Source of the DNA: Aquimarina algicola
Lineage (GTDB): Bacteria; Bacteroidota; Bacteroidia; Flavobacteriales; Flavobacteriaceae
Direction of reading: 5' to 3'
Assembly (NCBI RefSeq): GCF_006443095.1
Contig: NZ_VFWZ01000006.1
Location: 218,158 to 282,157, forward strand
DNA: 64,000 nt
Under the pieces are notes generated by a model. That model did no database searches and was not told the DNA's origin. It saw nothing but the letters and a program-made list of their open reading frames with translations. Both the position numbers and the translations under genes were made by a program. Every line of letters begins with the position of its first letter. Position 1 is the first letter of the stretch. Below are positions 45,142 through 55,535 of this stretch, piece by piece.

Positions 45142-46749
45142 TTATGCTGATTTTGGTCTTAGTCTAAAAAACTGGATGTAACTGTCTGGATTTTCTACTT
45201 CTCCTCTTTCAGAAATTAGTTTGATATCAATATTTTTCATTTTTGCTTTTTCAGAAAAATCTTCTAAAATTTCAATAATATCATTATCCAAATATCTGGT
45301 TTTTCTAACATCCAAAGTCAGATACGTATGTTCCGGCAATTTATTAAGCTCTTTTAAAATAGCTCCTTTATTAAAAAAAGTTACCTCTTCTGCAAGAGTC
45401 ATATTGATCCTATGTTTTCCATTACTTTTATCTTCAATATGAAGAAAGTGTGAATTCTGGTAACTTTTGATCAAAATCACAACAATACCCACTAAAAGTC
45501 CTAATCCAATACCATATAGCAGATCTATAAAAACTATTCCTAAAACAGTAACTGTAAAAGGTATAAATTGTTTCCATCCCAGATTGAACATTTTTACAAA
45601 CAAAGAAGGCTTTGCCAATTTATATCCAACAATCAATAAAATAGAAGCCAAAACAGATAGTGGAATCTTATTCAAAAGCTTTGGAATGACAATTACTGAA
45701 ATCAACAAGAAAAAACCATGAATTATAGCAGACATCTTACTTTTTCCTCCTGATTGAATATTTGCAGAACTTCGTACAATTACCTGAGTAATTGGTAACC
45801 CTCCAATCATACCAGAAATGATATTTCCCGTACCTTGAGCTAGTAATTCTCTGTTAGTTGGTGTAACATTTTTATCAGGGTCAAGTTTATCTGTTGCTTC
45901 TACACATAATAATGTTTCTAAACTTGCAACCAATGCTATTGTAAATGCTGTGACCCAAACTTTAGAATCAGTTATAGCAGCAAAATGTGGAAAACTAAAC
46001 TGACCTAGAAAAGATTTCATATGTTCTACAAAAGAGAGTTCATCTTCGGGAACAGGGATATTAACTAAATGTTCTTGAGAGATTCCCAGTATCGGACTAT
46101 TTTTTGTTACAACATAAAATAAAATCCCTATAACAACAGCGACTAATGGCCCTTGAATGATTTGAAATAATTTAGATTGCTTAACCAATACCCGATCCCA
46201 AAGTATTAGGATTGCTAAGCCCAATAACGCTATCAATGTAGCTCCTGGACTAATCGAATTGATTGTACTTATAATTTCGGTAAATGTATTCTGACCATCT
46301 ACTTGAAAAAATGCAAAGTCACCTTCTGGATCTGCATCGTACCCAAAAAAATGAGGAATTTGTTTTAAAATAATAATAATTCCTATCCCAGTAAGCATAC
46401 CTTTGATCACTGAGGAAGGAAAATAATATCCTATAATACCTGCTCTTAATACTCCAAAAACAATCTGTATAACACCACCTAATACTACCGCAACAAGAAA
46501 GTTCTCGTATCCTCCCAAAGTACCAATAGAACTGAGAACTATAGCAGCTAAGCCGGCTGCAGGACCACTTACCCCAATTTTTGAACCACTAAGAGCGCCT
46601 ACAATGATACCTCCTATAATCCCGGCAATTAATCCTGAGAAAAGTGGAGCTCCACTGGCAAGTGCGATACCCAGACATAATGGTAACGCAACAAAAAATA
46701 CTACAATACTGGCTGGTAGATCATTTTTTAAAATTTTTAAAATGTCCAT
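45142..46749 (-). CDS. SulP-family anion transporter with short STAS-like end
   Basis: The protein has 535 residues with about 12-14 membrane helices. Hallmarks are LPASIVVFFVALPLCLGIAL, GSKIGVSGPAAGLAAIV and GMIGGLPITQVIVRSSANI. The C-terminal 100 residues are STAS-like (EVTFFNKGAILKELNKLPE, LDVRKTRYLDNDIIEILED). It belongs to the SulP branch often found beside carbonic anhydrase, although none is seen here. Bicarbonate or sulfate import is likely. It neighbours another SulP gene with which it shares only family-level similarity. Confidence 0.88.
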   Translation of the reverse strand: MDILKILKNDLPASIVVFFVALPLCLGIALASGAPLFSGLIAGIIGGIIVGALSGSKIGVSGPAAGLAAIVLSSIGTLGGYENFLVAVVLGGVIQIVFGVLRAGIIGYYFPSSVIKGMLTGIGIIIILKQIPHFFGYDADPEGDFAFFQVDGQNTFTEIISTINSISPGATLIALLGLAILILWDRVLVKQSKLFQIIQGPLVAVVIGILFYVVTKNSPILGISQEHLVNIPVPEDELSFVEHMKSFLGQFSFPHFAAITDSKVWVTAFTIALVASLETLLCVEATDKLDPDKNVTPTNRELLAQGTGNIISGMIGGLPITQVIVRSSANIQSGGKSKMSAIIHGFFLLISVIVIPKLLNKIPLSVLASILLIVGYKLAKPSLFVKMFNLGWKQFIPFTVTVLGIVFIDLLYGIGLGLLVGIVVILIKSYQNSHFLHIEDKSNGKHRINMTLAEEVTFFNKGAILKELNKLPEHTYLTLDVRKTRYLDNDIIEILEDFSEKAKMKNIDIKLISERGEVENPDSYIQFFRLRPKSA

Positions 46750-46882
46750 AACTAAAATAATTATTGTTGATCTCTAATACATAGAAACAACAGAGTGAAA
46801 ATTGATTTGAAAAACCTTCAAAAAAAGAACATCGATAACCCATTTTTCTGTTCTTATTTTGAGTAATGTGATAACGTGATAA

Positions 46883-47206
46883 TTATGAATATTTCGGCGG
46901 TGGCGTATAGTTTTCCAGATAAATTAAAAGAGTATGAGTGTCGGATTTTGGAAAATATTCGTTTTCTAAATCTGTAATATTTGAAACCTTGTTATCAAAA
47001 TGCTGTGAGATTTTATCTTTTTCTTTTGTATCTTCTTTTTCTGACTCATCTTTCTCGTGCTCTGCAGAATTTTCTGCCTCTTCAAATACTAAAGACATCG
47101 TATTATCGCTAAAGTAAAAGTCTATAAGTTCTACACCAAAATGACCTAAATTAAGCAAAAAGCCCAGTAGAATTAGAAGTTTAGCGATTTGAAGCTTTAG
47201 TTTCAC
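46883..47206 (-). CDS. Small membrane-anchored acidic protein
   Basis: The protein has 107 residues starting with GTG. One N-terminal helix (LLILLGFLLNLGHFGVELI) is followed by a highly charged stretch rich in Glu, Asp and Lys (AEHEKDESEKEDTKEKD) and a polar tail ending in PPPKYS. It lies 78 bases after batE on the same strand and could be a last member of that operon or an independent gene. No family is recognised. Confidence 0.6.
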   Translation of the reverse strand: MKLKLQIAKLLILLGFLLNLGHFGVELIDFYFSDNTMSLVFEEAENSAEHEKDESEKEDTKEKDKISQHFDNKVSNITDLENEYFPKSDTHTLLIYLENYTPPPKYS

Positions 47207-47284
47207 TTTAACAATTTTTAAGACACTAAAATAATAGTATTGCTTTCAAAAACTGTTAAATCAGTCGTAAATTTATAGGTCTAA

Positions 47285-48031
47285 TTACAGTTCTTTGATG
47301 TCTGATGCAGGTATCCAACCGATTTTACCATCTGCAAGTTTGATTTTTTTCCAATCATTTACAGTTTCTGTAACTTTTACTTTGGTACCTTCATGAAGCA
47401 TAAATACTTCTTCACTGCGTAAATTTGGAGCACTTTTGATTTCAGTCTCTTTAGCAAATACTATGGCATATTGATTATTTACAACAAAATTATATTGTTT
47501 AAAAGCAAACAATATACTAAAAAGCCCGAATAGTAACAGTACCATAGAAATCACAAAAAAGAAACGTTTTTTTGATGACGCCTGAGCAGAATAATAAGTG
47601 ATAAATAATACTACAAATAGCAAAACACACAATACAGAAATCCATGCCCAACGATCAAAACTAAACATATTAGTAAAGTTATTCATAATTCTAGATACGA
47701 AACCTTCTGGTATTTCATCAATCGCATCTATTGTAGCTTTTTGGGCAAAACCAAGATTGTTTTTTACATCTTCATCATTTGGTTTCAGCTCTAATGCTTT
47801 TTCAAAATAGAAGATACTAGGCCCTACATTATTAAGTTTATAATGAGCATTTCCTAAATTGTAATATAACGAAACAGATTCTTTGCCTTGATCTAAGATC
47901 GACATATACGAATCAATTGCTTCTTGATATTTTTCTTGATTATATAAGGCATTACCCCTTTGAAAAGCTTCGTCTTGAGAAAAACAAAATAATGTAGCTA
48001 AAAAAACAAATACTAAAACAATTTTTTTCAT
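47285..48031 (-). CDS. batE: BatE: TPR and SH3-domain membrane protein
   Basis: The protein has 248 residues. Signal peptide (about 1-18), TPR units (RGNALYNQEKYQEAIDSYMS, SIFYFEKALELKPNDEDVK), two membrane helices (about 130-180) and a C-terminal bacterial SH3 domain (EIKSAPNLRSEEVFMLHEG, ending GWIPASDIKEL) are visible. It is the last gene of the Bat operon and begins 5 bases after batD. Confidence 0.88.
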   Translation of the reverse strand: MKKIVLVFVFLATLFCFSQDEAFQRGNALYNQEKYQEAIDSYMSILDQGKESVSLYYNLGNAHYKLNNVGPSIFYFEKALELKPNDEDVKNNLGFAQKATIDAIDEIPEGFVSRIMNNFTNMFSFDRWAWISVLCVLLFVVLFITYYSAQASSKKRFFFVISMVLLLFGLFSILFAFKQYNFVVNNQYAIVFAKETEIKSAPNLRSEEVFMLHEGTKVKVTETVNDWKKIKLADGKIGWIPASDIKEL

Positions 48032-48036
48032 AATCT

Positions 48037-49809
48037 CTATACCTGTTTATCGATTTTAGCAATTACTTTAGATGCTTTATCATAATCTTGCTGCATTGCA
48101 GAGGTAGAAGATGGAGTATATCTGGCAAACTCACAACTCTCTAATAATGAAATAAACTCTGCAGCAACTAACTCATCTGCACCTCTCTCTTTTAATAAAC
48201 CTCTTATATGCTCTTTACTCATATCACTGGTTTGGATATGTAATTTTGCCTTGAGATAATTATGTAACGCACGTTCCATAGCGATATAAAACTCTTTTTG
48301 ATTACCAAGGTTTTTCTTAGCTTCAGAAAGATATTTTCGTGCTAATTTATCAGCTTTTCGTACTCTGTTTCCACTCACATCATTTAATCGCTCTTGTCTC
48401 TTTTTACCGAAGAAAAGAAATAAAGGTATTGCTAATAGTGGCACTGTAAGTGAAGCCCAATACAAAGCAGATTTAAAAAAATAAGTTCTCTGGATAGACT
48501 CAAAATTAGCATCAAGTTTTAAAAACCTAAATTGATTTTCGGTTTGAGTAACTTGTCTTTTATTTGTACTATTATCGTTTGAAGCAACAATACTAGATCC
48601 GCCATCAGGGCCTTTTTTGACATCAATAACAATCTCATCTGATGTAATTCTCTTATATGTTTGTGTTTTTAGATCAAAATATGAGAATGAAATTGCAGGT
48701 ATTGGATATTTACCTTTGTATTGTGGTACCAAAGTATAGGTGTCTGAAATACTGCCTCCCATCCCGGTTAAATTTGTACGTACTCTTTCAGAATGTTGTG
48801 GTTCATATTGCTCTAAACCATTTGGAACCGTAAGTTTAGGCAAATCAAATAATTTTAAATTTCCATTACCTGAAACCGTTATTTTGGCATCTAGTGATTC
48901 TGTAGCATCCAGTTCTTTTTTATTGGTTTCTACCTTAAAACTAAAATCACCTACCGCTCCAGAAAAATCATCTGGTTTTCCTTGAGTAGGTAATGGTTTA
49001 ACATTTATAGTTCTACTACCCGCAGCCACAGTTTTGTTTACAGTAGTATAGAGTCTACCTCCAAAAATATCTCTCCTATTACTAGGTACATCTACAGAAA
49101 CAGAAAGACTCAGTGGTTCTATATTAAGTTTCCCTGTTTTTTGGGGATATAAAACCGTTTTTCTAAGAATTACATAGCGATAGGGTTCTCCGTTATACTG
49201 CCCATTTTCGACTTTTAATTGTTTCATGTCGATTGCCTGACTCCAAAAATCACTATATTTTGGACTATCCAGTTCTCTCCAGTTACTTACACTAATTCTT
49301 GGACTAACATATAGTTTGTAAACTACTGTAATGGCTTCATTCAAATATGGATTTCCTTTAGAAACTTCTGCAACCAGATGTAAATTTTCACTTGCTACAA
49401 AATCAGAATTATTACCGTCTTTTGGCTTATCAACTGCTCCTGTAACCACTACCTTAATCGGTAATGTCTTGTATACCTGACCATCGATTTCAATTTTTGC
49501 TTGTTTGATAGTGAAACTTCCTCTTGCAGTCGGTTCAAGAAAATAACTAAATGTTTTGGCATATGTTCTTTTACCATTGATCCATGAGTTACTAATGGAT
49601 TGATTAGGTCCACCTACAACAGTAAATCCAGAAAAGGAGGGTGGAGTAAAATTGTCTCCATCCTTATTCATTTCAAAATCTACTCGTAATCTTTCATTTA
49701 CACCAAGCTTTTTCTTACTTACTTTGGCCTCAAATTTTACCTGAGCCCATGTAATCTGCATTGTCGTGAAGAGCAGTGTTAGAAAAATTAGTTTTAGTTT
49801 CATTGTCAT
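48037..49809 (-). CDS. batD: BatD: oxygen-tolerance membrane protein
   Basis: The protein has 590 residues with a signal peptide (ending near WAQ), a long beta-rich periplasmic part (about 24-440; VKFEAKVSKKKLGVNERLRV, GFTVVGGPNQSISNSW) matching the BatD domain, one membrane helix near 447-467 and a helical cytosolic tail (ADKLARKYLSEAKKNLGN). BatD is thought to present or recognise envelope proteins for the MoxR/VWA machinery. An ATG two codons inside is an equal start. Confidence 0.88.
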   Translation of the reverse strand: MTMKLKLIFLTLLFTTMQITWAQVKFEAKVSKKKLGVNERLRVDFEMNKDGDNFTPPSFSGFTVVGGPNQSISNSWINGKRTYAKTFSYFLEPTARGSFTIKQAKIEIDGQVYKTLPIKVVVTGAVDKPKDGNNSDFVASENLHLVAEVSKGNPYLNEAITVVYKLYVSPRISVSNWRELDSPKYSDFWSQAIDMKQLKVENGQYNGEPYRYVILRKTVLYPQKTGKLNIEPLSLSVSVDVPSNRRDIFGGRLYTTVNKTVAAGSRTINVKPLPTQGKPDDFSGAVGDFSFKVETNKKELDATESLDAKITVSGNGNLKLFDLPKLTVPNGLEQYEPQHSERVRTNLTGMGGSISDTYTLVPQYKGKYPIPAISFSYFDLKTQTYKRITSDEIVIDVKKGPDGGSSIVASNDNSTNKRQVTQTENQFRFLKLDANFESIQRTYFFKSALYWASLTVPLLAIPLFLFFGKKRQERLNDVSGNRVRKADKLARKYLSEAKKNLGNQKEFYIAMERALHNYLKAKLHIQTSDMSKEHIRGLLKERGADELVAAEFISLLESCEFARYTPSSTSAMQQDYDKASKVIAKIDKQV

Positions 49810-49866
49810 TCTTCTTTGGTCTTTTAAAAAATTAAGATTCTTTAAAAAACACTAATTTTATATTGT

Positions 49867-50778
49867 TTACCAGTCTTTTTCTGTTCGTGTTTTTCTTCCT
49901 TGAGCTTTTCTGGCATTTATTTTGTCCTGAACCTTTTTTTCTTGATTATTCATCGCTTCTAGAATACTTCTAACACGCTCGGGAGATAATTGTCCTTTAG
50001 CTCTTTGTGGTTCTTGATTTTGTGGTTGTCCTTCACCGTTTTTTCCCTGATCTTTTTGATCTTCTCCCTTATCGCCTTGATCATCTTTGGGTTTTCCTTC
50101 TTCGTCTTTTTTATCATCTCCTTCTCCTCCTTCATCTTTTTGGTCTTCTCCTTGATCTTTATCTTTCTGATCCCCGTCATCTCCTTTCTTATCCTTTTCA
50201 TCCTCTCCTTCTTTATTATCTTTCTTGTCATCTTCTCCATCTTTTTTATCCTGATTCTGATCTTTGTTTTGATCTTTATCCTGATTTTGATCATCTTGAT
50301 TCTGATCGTTCTGTTGCTGCTGTTGTTCCAACATTTTTTTAGCTAAGGCTAAATTATATCGGGTTTCATCATCTTTTGGATTATTTCTAAGTGCATTTTT
50401 ATAAGCTTCTACTGCTTCTTTGTACTTTTTCTGCTCCATAAAGGTGTTCCCTTTATTATGAAAAGCTTTATGCTTTTTCATTTTATCTGTTGCTGTCTTC
50501 GCTGCTTCTGAATAACGTAAATTGGCTTCGTCATATTTTTTGGAACCATAATATGCATTTGCCAAATTATATTTTGCTGTAGGGTCAACAGGGTTTTTGG
50601 AGATTGCTTTTCTGTACTCTCCTTCTGCTTGCGGAAAATCTTCGTCTTGCACCAACATTTTATTCCCTGATGCAACAAATTGATTTGCCTCATTAATAAT
50701 TTTTTCTCTGTCTTCTTCTTGCTGAGCAAAAACAGCTACAAACTGAAGACATAACAAAATGCTTACTATCTTTTTCAT
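49867..50778 (-). CDS. batC: BatC: TPR protein with long charged low-complexity tail
   Basis: The protein has 303 residues. Signal peptide (about 1-18), then TPR units (YRKAISKNPVDPTAKYNLAN, KKYKEAVEAYKNALRNNPKD) to about 150. From about 152 to 255 the chain is almost only Gln, Asn, Asp, Lys, Glu and Gly (QNDQNQDDQNQD and variants). A short basic end (INARKAQGRKTRTEKDW) follows. The low-complexity part is likely disordered. It lies 6 bases downstream of batB. Confidence 0.87.
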   Translation of the reverse strand: MKKIVSILLCLQFVAVFAQQEEDREKIINEANQFVASGNKMLVQDEDFPQAEGEYRKAISKNPVDPTAKYNLANAYYGSKKYDEANLRYSEAAKTATDKMKKHKAFHNKGNTFMEQKKYKEAVEAYKNALRNNPKDDETRYNLALAKKMLEQQQQQNDQNQDDQNQDKDQNKDQNQDKKDGEDDKKDNKEGEDEKDKKGDDGDQKDKDQGEDQKDEGGEGDDKKDEEGKPKDDQGDKGEDQKDQGKNGEGQPQNQEPQRAKGQLSPERVRSILEAMNNQEKKVQDKINARKAQGRKTRTEKDW

Positions 50779-50784
50779 AATATA

Positions 50785-51819
50785 CTACTGCTCATTAAAC
50801 AAGTTCAACTTCTTTACCCAAGATGTTTTTCTTTCTAATAAGAAAATATCGAGAAACAACAGTAACAAACCAGCTGCCAAGAACCATTGAAACTGATCTT
50901 TAAAATCTGCAAATTGCTTGGCTTCAAATTCTTTTTTGTCCATGTTTTGCAAAATTTCGGTTACTTCATCTATTACTTTGCTTGTATTTCTACCCTCAAT
51001 GTATGTGCCATTTGCTTCACTTGCAATTTCCTGCAAAGTTGTCGGGTTTAATTTGGTAATCACGGTAGTTCCCTGACTATTTTTCTTATAACTTTGCGTT
51101 ACTCCATTTCTTTTTATAGGAATTGGTCCTCCTTTTTCTGAACCTACTCCTATTGTAAAGATCTTAATACCTTCTTTTGATGCTTCTTCTGCAATTTCTT
51201 TTATATTCCCTTCATGATCTTCGCCATCACTCACGATAAACAAGACTCTATTGGTTTGTTCTTCGTCATTATAATATGTTTTTGCTAGCTCTATAGCTTC
51301 ATAAATCGCCGTTCCCTGAGAGGAAAGCATGTCTGTATTCATAGCTTGCAAAAACATTTTGCCGGAGGCGTAATCTGTTGTAATTGGCAACTGAGGAAAT
51401 GCACTTGCTGCATAAGCGATAATACCAATACGGTCACTAGCAAGATTATTGATAATCTGAGTTACTAATTGTTTTGATTTTTCTAATCGATTTGGAGCAA
51501 TATCCTCTGCCAACATACTCTTAGAAACATCAATTGCAAATACCACATCTACCCCTTCTCTTTTTACAGTTTCTAATTTTGTACCTACTTTGGGATTTAC
51601 TAATGCAATGACAAAACATGATAATGCCAAACTTATGATAATAATTTTTAAGACAGACTTAAACACAGATTGATCCGGGCTTAGTTTTTTTAGCAAGGTA
51701 AGATCTGCAAACTTTTTTTGCGTGCTTTTTTTCCATAGCAAAACCCCTAAAAATAAAACTATGAGTACAGGAATACCCAATAACAGCCAGAAATATATTT
51801 TTTCTTCTAATAAGTACAT
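50785..51819 (-). CDS. batB: BatB: membrane VWA-domain protein
   Basis: The protein has 344 residues. Two N-terminal membrane helices, then a von Willebrand factor A domain (about 85-300) with an intact MIDAS motif DVSKSM, Thr in TAIYEA and Asp in VSDGEDHEG, and a C-terminal membrane helix (WFLAAGLLLLFLDIFLL). The VWA domain faces the periplasm. It probably forms a complex with BatA. A gap of 76 bases separates it from batA. Confidence 0.9.
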   Translation of the reverse strand: MYLLEEKIYFWLLLGIPVLIVLFLGVLLWKKSTQKKFADLTLLKKLSPDQSVFKSVLKIIIISLALSCFVIALVNPKVGTKLETVKREGVDVVFAIDVSKSMLAEDIAPNRLEKSKQLVTQIINNLASDRIGIIAYAASAFPQLPITTDYASGKMFLQAMNTDMLSSQGTAIYEAIELAKTYYNDEEQTNRVLFIVSDGEDHEGNIKEIAEEASKEGIKIFTIGVGSEKGGPIPIKRNGVTQSYKKNSQGTTVITKLNPTTLQEIASEANGTYIEGRNTSKVIDEVTEILQNMDKKEFEAKQFADFKDQFQWFLAAGLLLLFLDIFLLERKTSWVKKLNLFNEQ

Positions 51820-51895
51820 TTTTTCCTTATGCTAAATCTATTCTTTTTTAAATTTCTCTTAGGGATCAAAATTTTAATCCCAGAAATACAAGTCT

Positions 51896-52906
51896 TTAAA
51901 TAAAACTTCTAAATAATGTATATCGCAATAAAAATTCTATAAAGACAAGAAAACCTGCCAATAACACTAATGACCTGAATTTTTCTTGATAGTTATAAAA
52001 TTTAAACTCTTCGATATCTGTTTTCTCTAATTTATCAATTTCCTGATAAATTTGTTCTAATTTTTTGTTATCTGTTGCTCTAAAATATTTACCCTTGGTG
52101 GCTTTTGCAATTTCTTTAAGTAATTTTTCATCAATTTCTACTTTTCCTCTTCCATATTGAAAAGATCCATCAGGTAAGATAGCAACAGGAGTTAGTGCCA
52201 TTCCATTTGTACCAATACCAATCGTATAGGTTTTGATGCCATATTCTACAGCAAGTTCTGAAGCAATTTTAGGATCAATAAATCCAGCATTATTTGAACC
52301 ATCTGTAAGTAGAATAATCACTTTACTTTTGGCCTTACTATCTTTAAGCCGGTTTACGGATGTAGCAAGCCCCATACCTATTGCAGTTCCATTTTCTAAA
52401 ACATCGTCGTATTTTACATCTTTTAGACTGTTTAATACTATAGATTTATCACTTGTAATAGGGGTTTTGGTAAAGCTTTCACCAGCATACACCACTAATC
52501 CTATTCGATCATTGGGTCTTCCTTTTATAAACTCTGCTGCTACTTCTTTTAATGCTTCTAGCCTATTGGGTTTAAGATCTTTAGCCAACATACTTGCAGA
52601 AACATCTATAGACATCACAATATCTATCCCTCTTGTAGTTTTTGTTTTGGTAGAAACATCAACTGTTCTTGGTCTTGCCAAAGCTGTTATAATGAGAGAT
52701 AATGCTATAAGTCGCAGTGCAAAAAGTATTGGTTTTATCTTAGTAATCCAACTTCCGGATGTTTTAAATCCTTTTATAGTAGAAATCTTCAAAGACGCCT
52801 GCTGTTTTTTTCTACTTAAAATATACCATGTGATCGCCAATGGCAGTAATAAAAACAACCAGAAAAACTGAGGATTTTCGAATGTAAAATTATCAAACAT
52901 CGTCAT
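51896..52906 (-). CDS. batA: BatA: membrane VWA-domain protein
   Basis: The protein has 336 residues with the same layout as BatB: an N-terminal helix pair, a VWA domain with MIDAS DVSASM and LLTDGSNNAGFIDP, and a C-terminal helix (SLVLLAGFLVFIEFLL). The start ATG at 52904-52906 overlaps the TGA of the upstream gene (ATGA), which fixes it over another ATG two codons in. It resembles the VWA proteins paired with MoxR ATPases. Confidence 0.9.
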   Translation of the reverse strand: MTMFDNFTFENPQFFWLFLLLPLAITWYILSRKKQQASLKISTIKGFKTSGSWITKIKPILFALRLIALSLIITALARPRTVDVSTKTKTTRGIDIVMSIDVSASMLAKDLKPNRLEALKEVAAEFIKGRPNDRIGLVVYAGESFTKTPITSDKSIVLNSLKDVKYDDVLENGTAIGMGLATSVNRLKDSKAKSKVIILLTDGSNNAGFIDPKIASELAVEYGIKTYTIGIGTNGMALTPVAILPDGSFQYGRGKVEIDEKLLKEIAKATKGKYFRATDNKKLEQIYQEIDKLEKTDIEEFKFYNYQEKFRSLVLLAGFLVFIEFLLRYTLFRSFI

Positions 52907-54582
52907 TCAGCGTTTTTAAGTTCTACAGAATTAATAATTCGTTCTACCATATCTTTTGCATATCGATCTTGGGTATCATACACCACTGTTATTTGCTGAA
53001 ATCCTCCATACCCCAACATCAGCATTACGTAATCGTATTTTTGTTCGTCTTTGGTCTTTGGTTTTTTTAATTTAAAGTTTCCAAAAACTTTTCTCCCTTC
53101 TACTCCATTTAGTGTTTCATACTCTTCACTCTTAACCGTAATATTTTTTGCACCTAATTCTTCAAAGTATGAAATGATATTATCTTCTTCTCGAGCTACT
53201 ATTTTTGATATGGTTTCGTTTATATCTTTTTCTGGTAAATCAACTGTTTGTGATGATATTTTAATAAAAACGTTATCCGATAACGTTCCATATTCAAATG
53301 TATTTTCACTTTTGAAGATGCTATTCTTTTCTTCTTCGGTAAGTTTTACACTTTTTCTTATAAGAACCTTTGGTGTAGTAATCGTTATTGGCGGTGAACC
53401 ATAGGCACTGGTAATCCATTCGGATTCTGCCAGTTTTTTTGTGGGATGACCAAATATATTATCTTTTAATACATCAAACCCATAAAACCAGCCTAGCCCG
53501 ACCCATGTACCCACAAGAAGTAGAAAAACACCTACACTGCCCAAAATAATCTGCTTTCTTTTCTTTTTTCTCGCTTTTTGTTTTCGATATTCTTCATCTG
53601 CAAGCAACTCTTCTTCTGTTGGTTCAGGGATTGCTTCTTTTGTTTTATGAATGACTTGCTCTATAACATTGCGATCTGCTCTTGCCGTAATTTTATCAGG
53701 TTTAGACTTTGCAAATTTTGCCATATCTGCAGTCTTCAGAACTTTCTTAAGCTCTTCTACAGTTGCTATATCAAGATTGAGTGATCCCGAACGTATTTCT
53801 TCATCTAATTTTGCGATGAGTTCGTCTGTTGTACTTTCCATCGCATGATCATAGATTTCTTCGTCTATATATTGACGAGCAGTATCACTCAACTGAGAAT
53901 AGTATTCTTTATGTGAATCTTTTTCGAGTAAGTGAGATTCATCTATTTTTTGAAGTGCTAAAATAGCTCGCTCATAAGGCGGGAGCTTATTCTTTCTGGC
54001 ATCAATTTTCTTTTTTCTTCTTAACAACAAGAATACTATTGCTCCTATGACAAGGAGTACTAAGAAAATAATTCCTACAATGAGTATTATTTTTTTCCAA
54101 TTAAAAGTAGTTTTAGGATCGACATCAACCAAAGGTTTTATCGCAAACATTTTTTGTTTGGTAGTATCAACCAGAACATCCCGAACTTCAACCTTAATAG
54201 AATCTGTAAAAAATACTTGATCTCCTACCATAACCTTTTGTCTGGGTATTGTATATGATCCTGAGTCAAATTGCGTTAATGCATATTCTTTAATCAGTTG
54301 TATCTTTTTACCGTTTCTTGATGTATCGATTTTTCTCGAATCAATCATTTCTAATGGCATAAATGTTTGTCCTTCGGGAAAAACTACCATTTGAGTTGAA
54401 TCTGATTCTACCTGCATTTTATAGCGGATTTCTTCTCCGATTTTGATATCTGTAGAATCCACAGTTGCAGAAACCTGAGCAGAGCTTGTTATGCTCCAAA
54501 AAGAAAGTAAAGCCCATAAAAATAATGATTGGGGCTTCAGAAAAATTGAAATATATTTTAATTCTTGTTTATAATCTTTCAT
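52903..54582 (-). CDS. BatD-like two-helix membrane protein of the Bat operon
   Basis: The protein has 559 residues. After a signal region, a BatD-like Ig domain (about 36-150; SATVDSTDIKIGEEIRYKMQ) leads to membrane helix 164-187, then a helical cytosolic part (about 200-320; PPYERAILALQKIDE, a DUF4381-like pattern), a second helix 344-366 and a C-terminal domain of about 190 residues with no family I recognise. It couples by 4-base overlap to batA and lies 13 bases after the DUF58 gene. Confidence 0.8.
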   Translation of the reverse strand: MKDYKQELKYISIFLKPQSLFLWALLSFWSITSSAQVSATVDSTDIKIGEEIRYKMQVESDSTQMVVFPEGQTFMPLEMIDSRKIDTSRNGKKIQLIKEYALTQFDSGSYTIPRQKVMVGDQVFFTDSIKVEVRDVLVDTTKQKMFAIKPLVDVDPKTTFNWKKIILIVGIIFLVLLVIGAIVFLLLRRKKKIDARKNKLPPYERAILALQKIDESHLLEKDSHKEYYSQLSDTARQYIDEEIYDHAMESTTDELIAKLDEEIRSGSLNLDIATVEELKKVLKTADMAKFAKSKPDKITARADRNVIEQVIHKTKEAIPEPTEEELLADEEYRKQKARKKKRKQIILGSVGVFLLLVGTWVGLGWFYGFDVLKDNIFGHPTKKLAESEWITSAYGSPPITITTPKVLIRKSVKLTEEEKNSIFKSENTFEYGTLSDNVFIKISSQTVDLPEKDINETISKIVAREEDNIISYFEELGAKNITVKSEEYETLNGVEGRKVFGNFKLKKPKTKDEQKYDYVMLMLGYGGFQQITVVYDTQDRYAKDMVERIINSVELKNAE

Positions 54583-54595
54583 TTGCGATATTGTG

Positions 54596-55462
54596 CTATC
54601 CTCTACGTTTAAAATAGCCTAATAATTTTTTTACATAGCTTTCGTCTATTCTACTGCTTAAAGAGCCTGCCCCACTTCGGGTAAAACTATCTGCAAAATA
54701 GTTTACTCTTTCTTTATAATATGCACTATAATTTTTTCTGGTTTTTTTAGAACTTGTATTAACTAATAAAAGTTCTCCTGTTTCTTCATCTTCCATTTGA
54801 ACCAATCCTAGATTAGGAATCTCTTCTTCTCGTCGATCATACACTCTAATACCGGTTACATCGTGCTTACCACTTACGATCTTAAGTGTACGTTGATAAT
54901 CATCTGCTATAAAATCTGAAAGAATAAAAACGATAGCTTTCTTTTTCATAACATTTGATAGAAACTTTAAAGCTTCTGTAATATTGGTATTCTTACTTTT
55001 TGGTTCAAACTCGAGTAATTCTCTTATGATTCTAAGCACATGAGATCTTCCTTTTTTGGGCGGAATAAAGAGTTCTATCTCATCAGTAAATAAAATCAAA
55101 CCAATTTTATCGTTATTTTGAGTGGCAGAGAATGCAAGAGTAGCGGCGATTTCTGTAATAATACTCTTTTTGAATGCGCCTTGAGTACCAAAAAGCTGTG
55201 AACCTGAAACGTCTACCATTAGCATCATAGTGAGTTCTCGTTCTTCTTCAAAAACCTTTATATAAGGCTCGTTATATCTCGCTGTTACATTCCAGTCTAT
55301 GTTACGTACATCATCTCCAAATTGATACTGTCTTACTTCACTAAAAGTCATACCTCTACCTTTGAAGGTCGAATGATATTCACCTCCAAAAATATGATCG
55401 CTCAGGCGTCTGGTCTTGATTTCTATTTTTCGGACTTTTTTAAGTAACTCTTTGGTATCCAT
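54596..55462 (-). CDS. DUF58-domain protein of the Bat operon
   Basis: The protein has 288 residues with no signal peptide. The DUF58 signature is VRNIDWNVTARYNEPYIKV, and the VWA-like core has MVDVSGSQLF and VFILSDFIADD. DUF58 proteins work with MoxR ATPases and membrane VWA proteins. It is the second gene of the Bat operon, 73 bases after moxR. Confidence 0.9.
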   Translation of the reverse strand: MDTKELLKKVRKIEIKTRRLSDHIFGGEYHSTFKGRGMTFSEVRQYQFGDDVRNIDWNVTARYNEPYIKVFEEERELTMMLMVDVSGSQLFGTQGAFKKSIITEIAATLAFSATQNNDKIGLILFTDEIELFIPPKKGRSHVLRIIRELLEFEPKSKNTNITEALKFLSNVMKKKAIVFILSDFIADDYQRTLKIVSGKHDVTGIRVYDRREEEIPNLGLVQMEDEETGELLLVNTSSKKTRKNYSAYYKERVNYFADSFTRSGAGSLSSRIDESYVKKLLGYFKRRG

Positions 55463-55535
55463 TATATTGATTTACGATTTATGATCGAGTCATTCCTGAT
55501 TTTTATAAAAAATCATCATTTCAAAATCTAAAATC

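Noticed and set aside
50007..50342. Long plus-strand frames opposite batC
   Set aside because: They are caused by the low-complexity Asp/Lys/Gln codons of BatC, which lack stops when read backwards.
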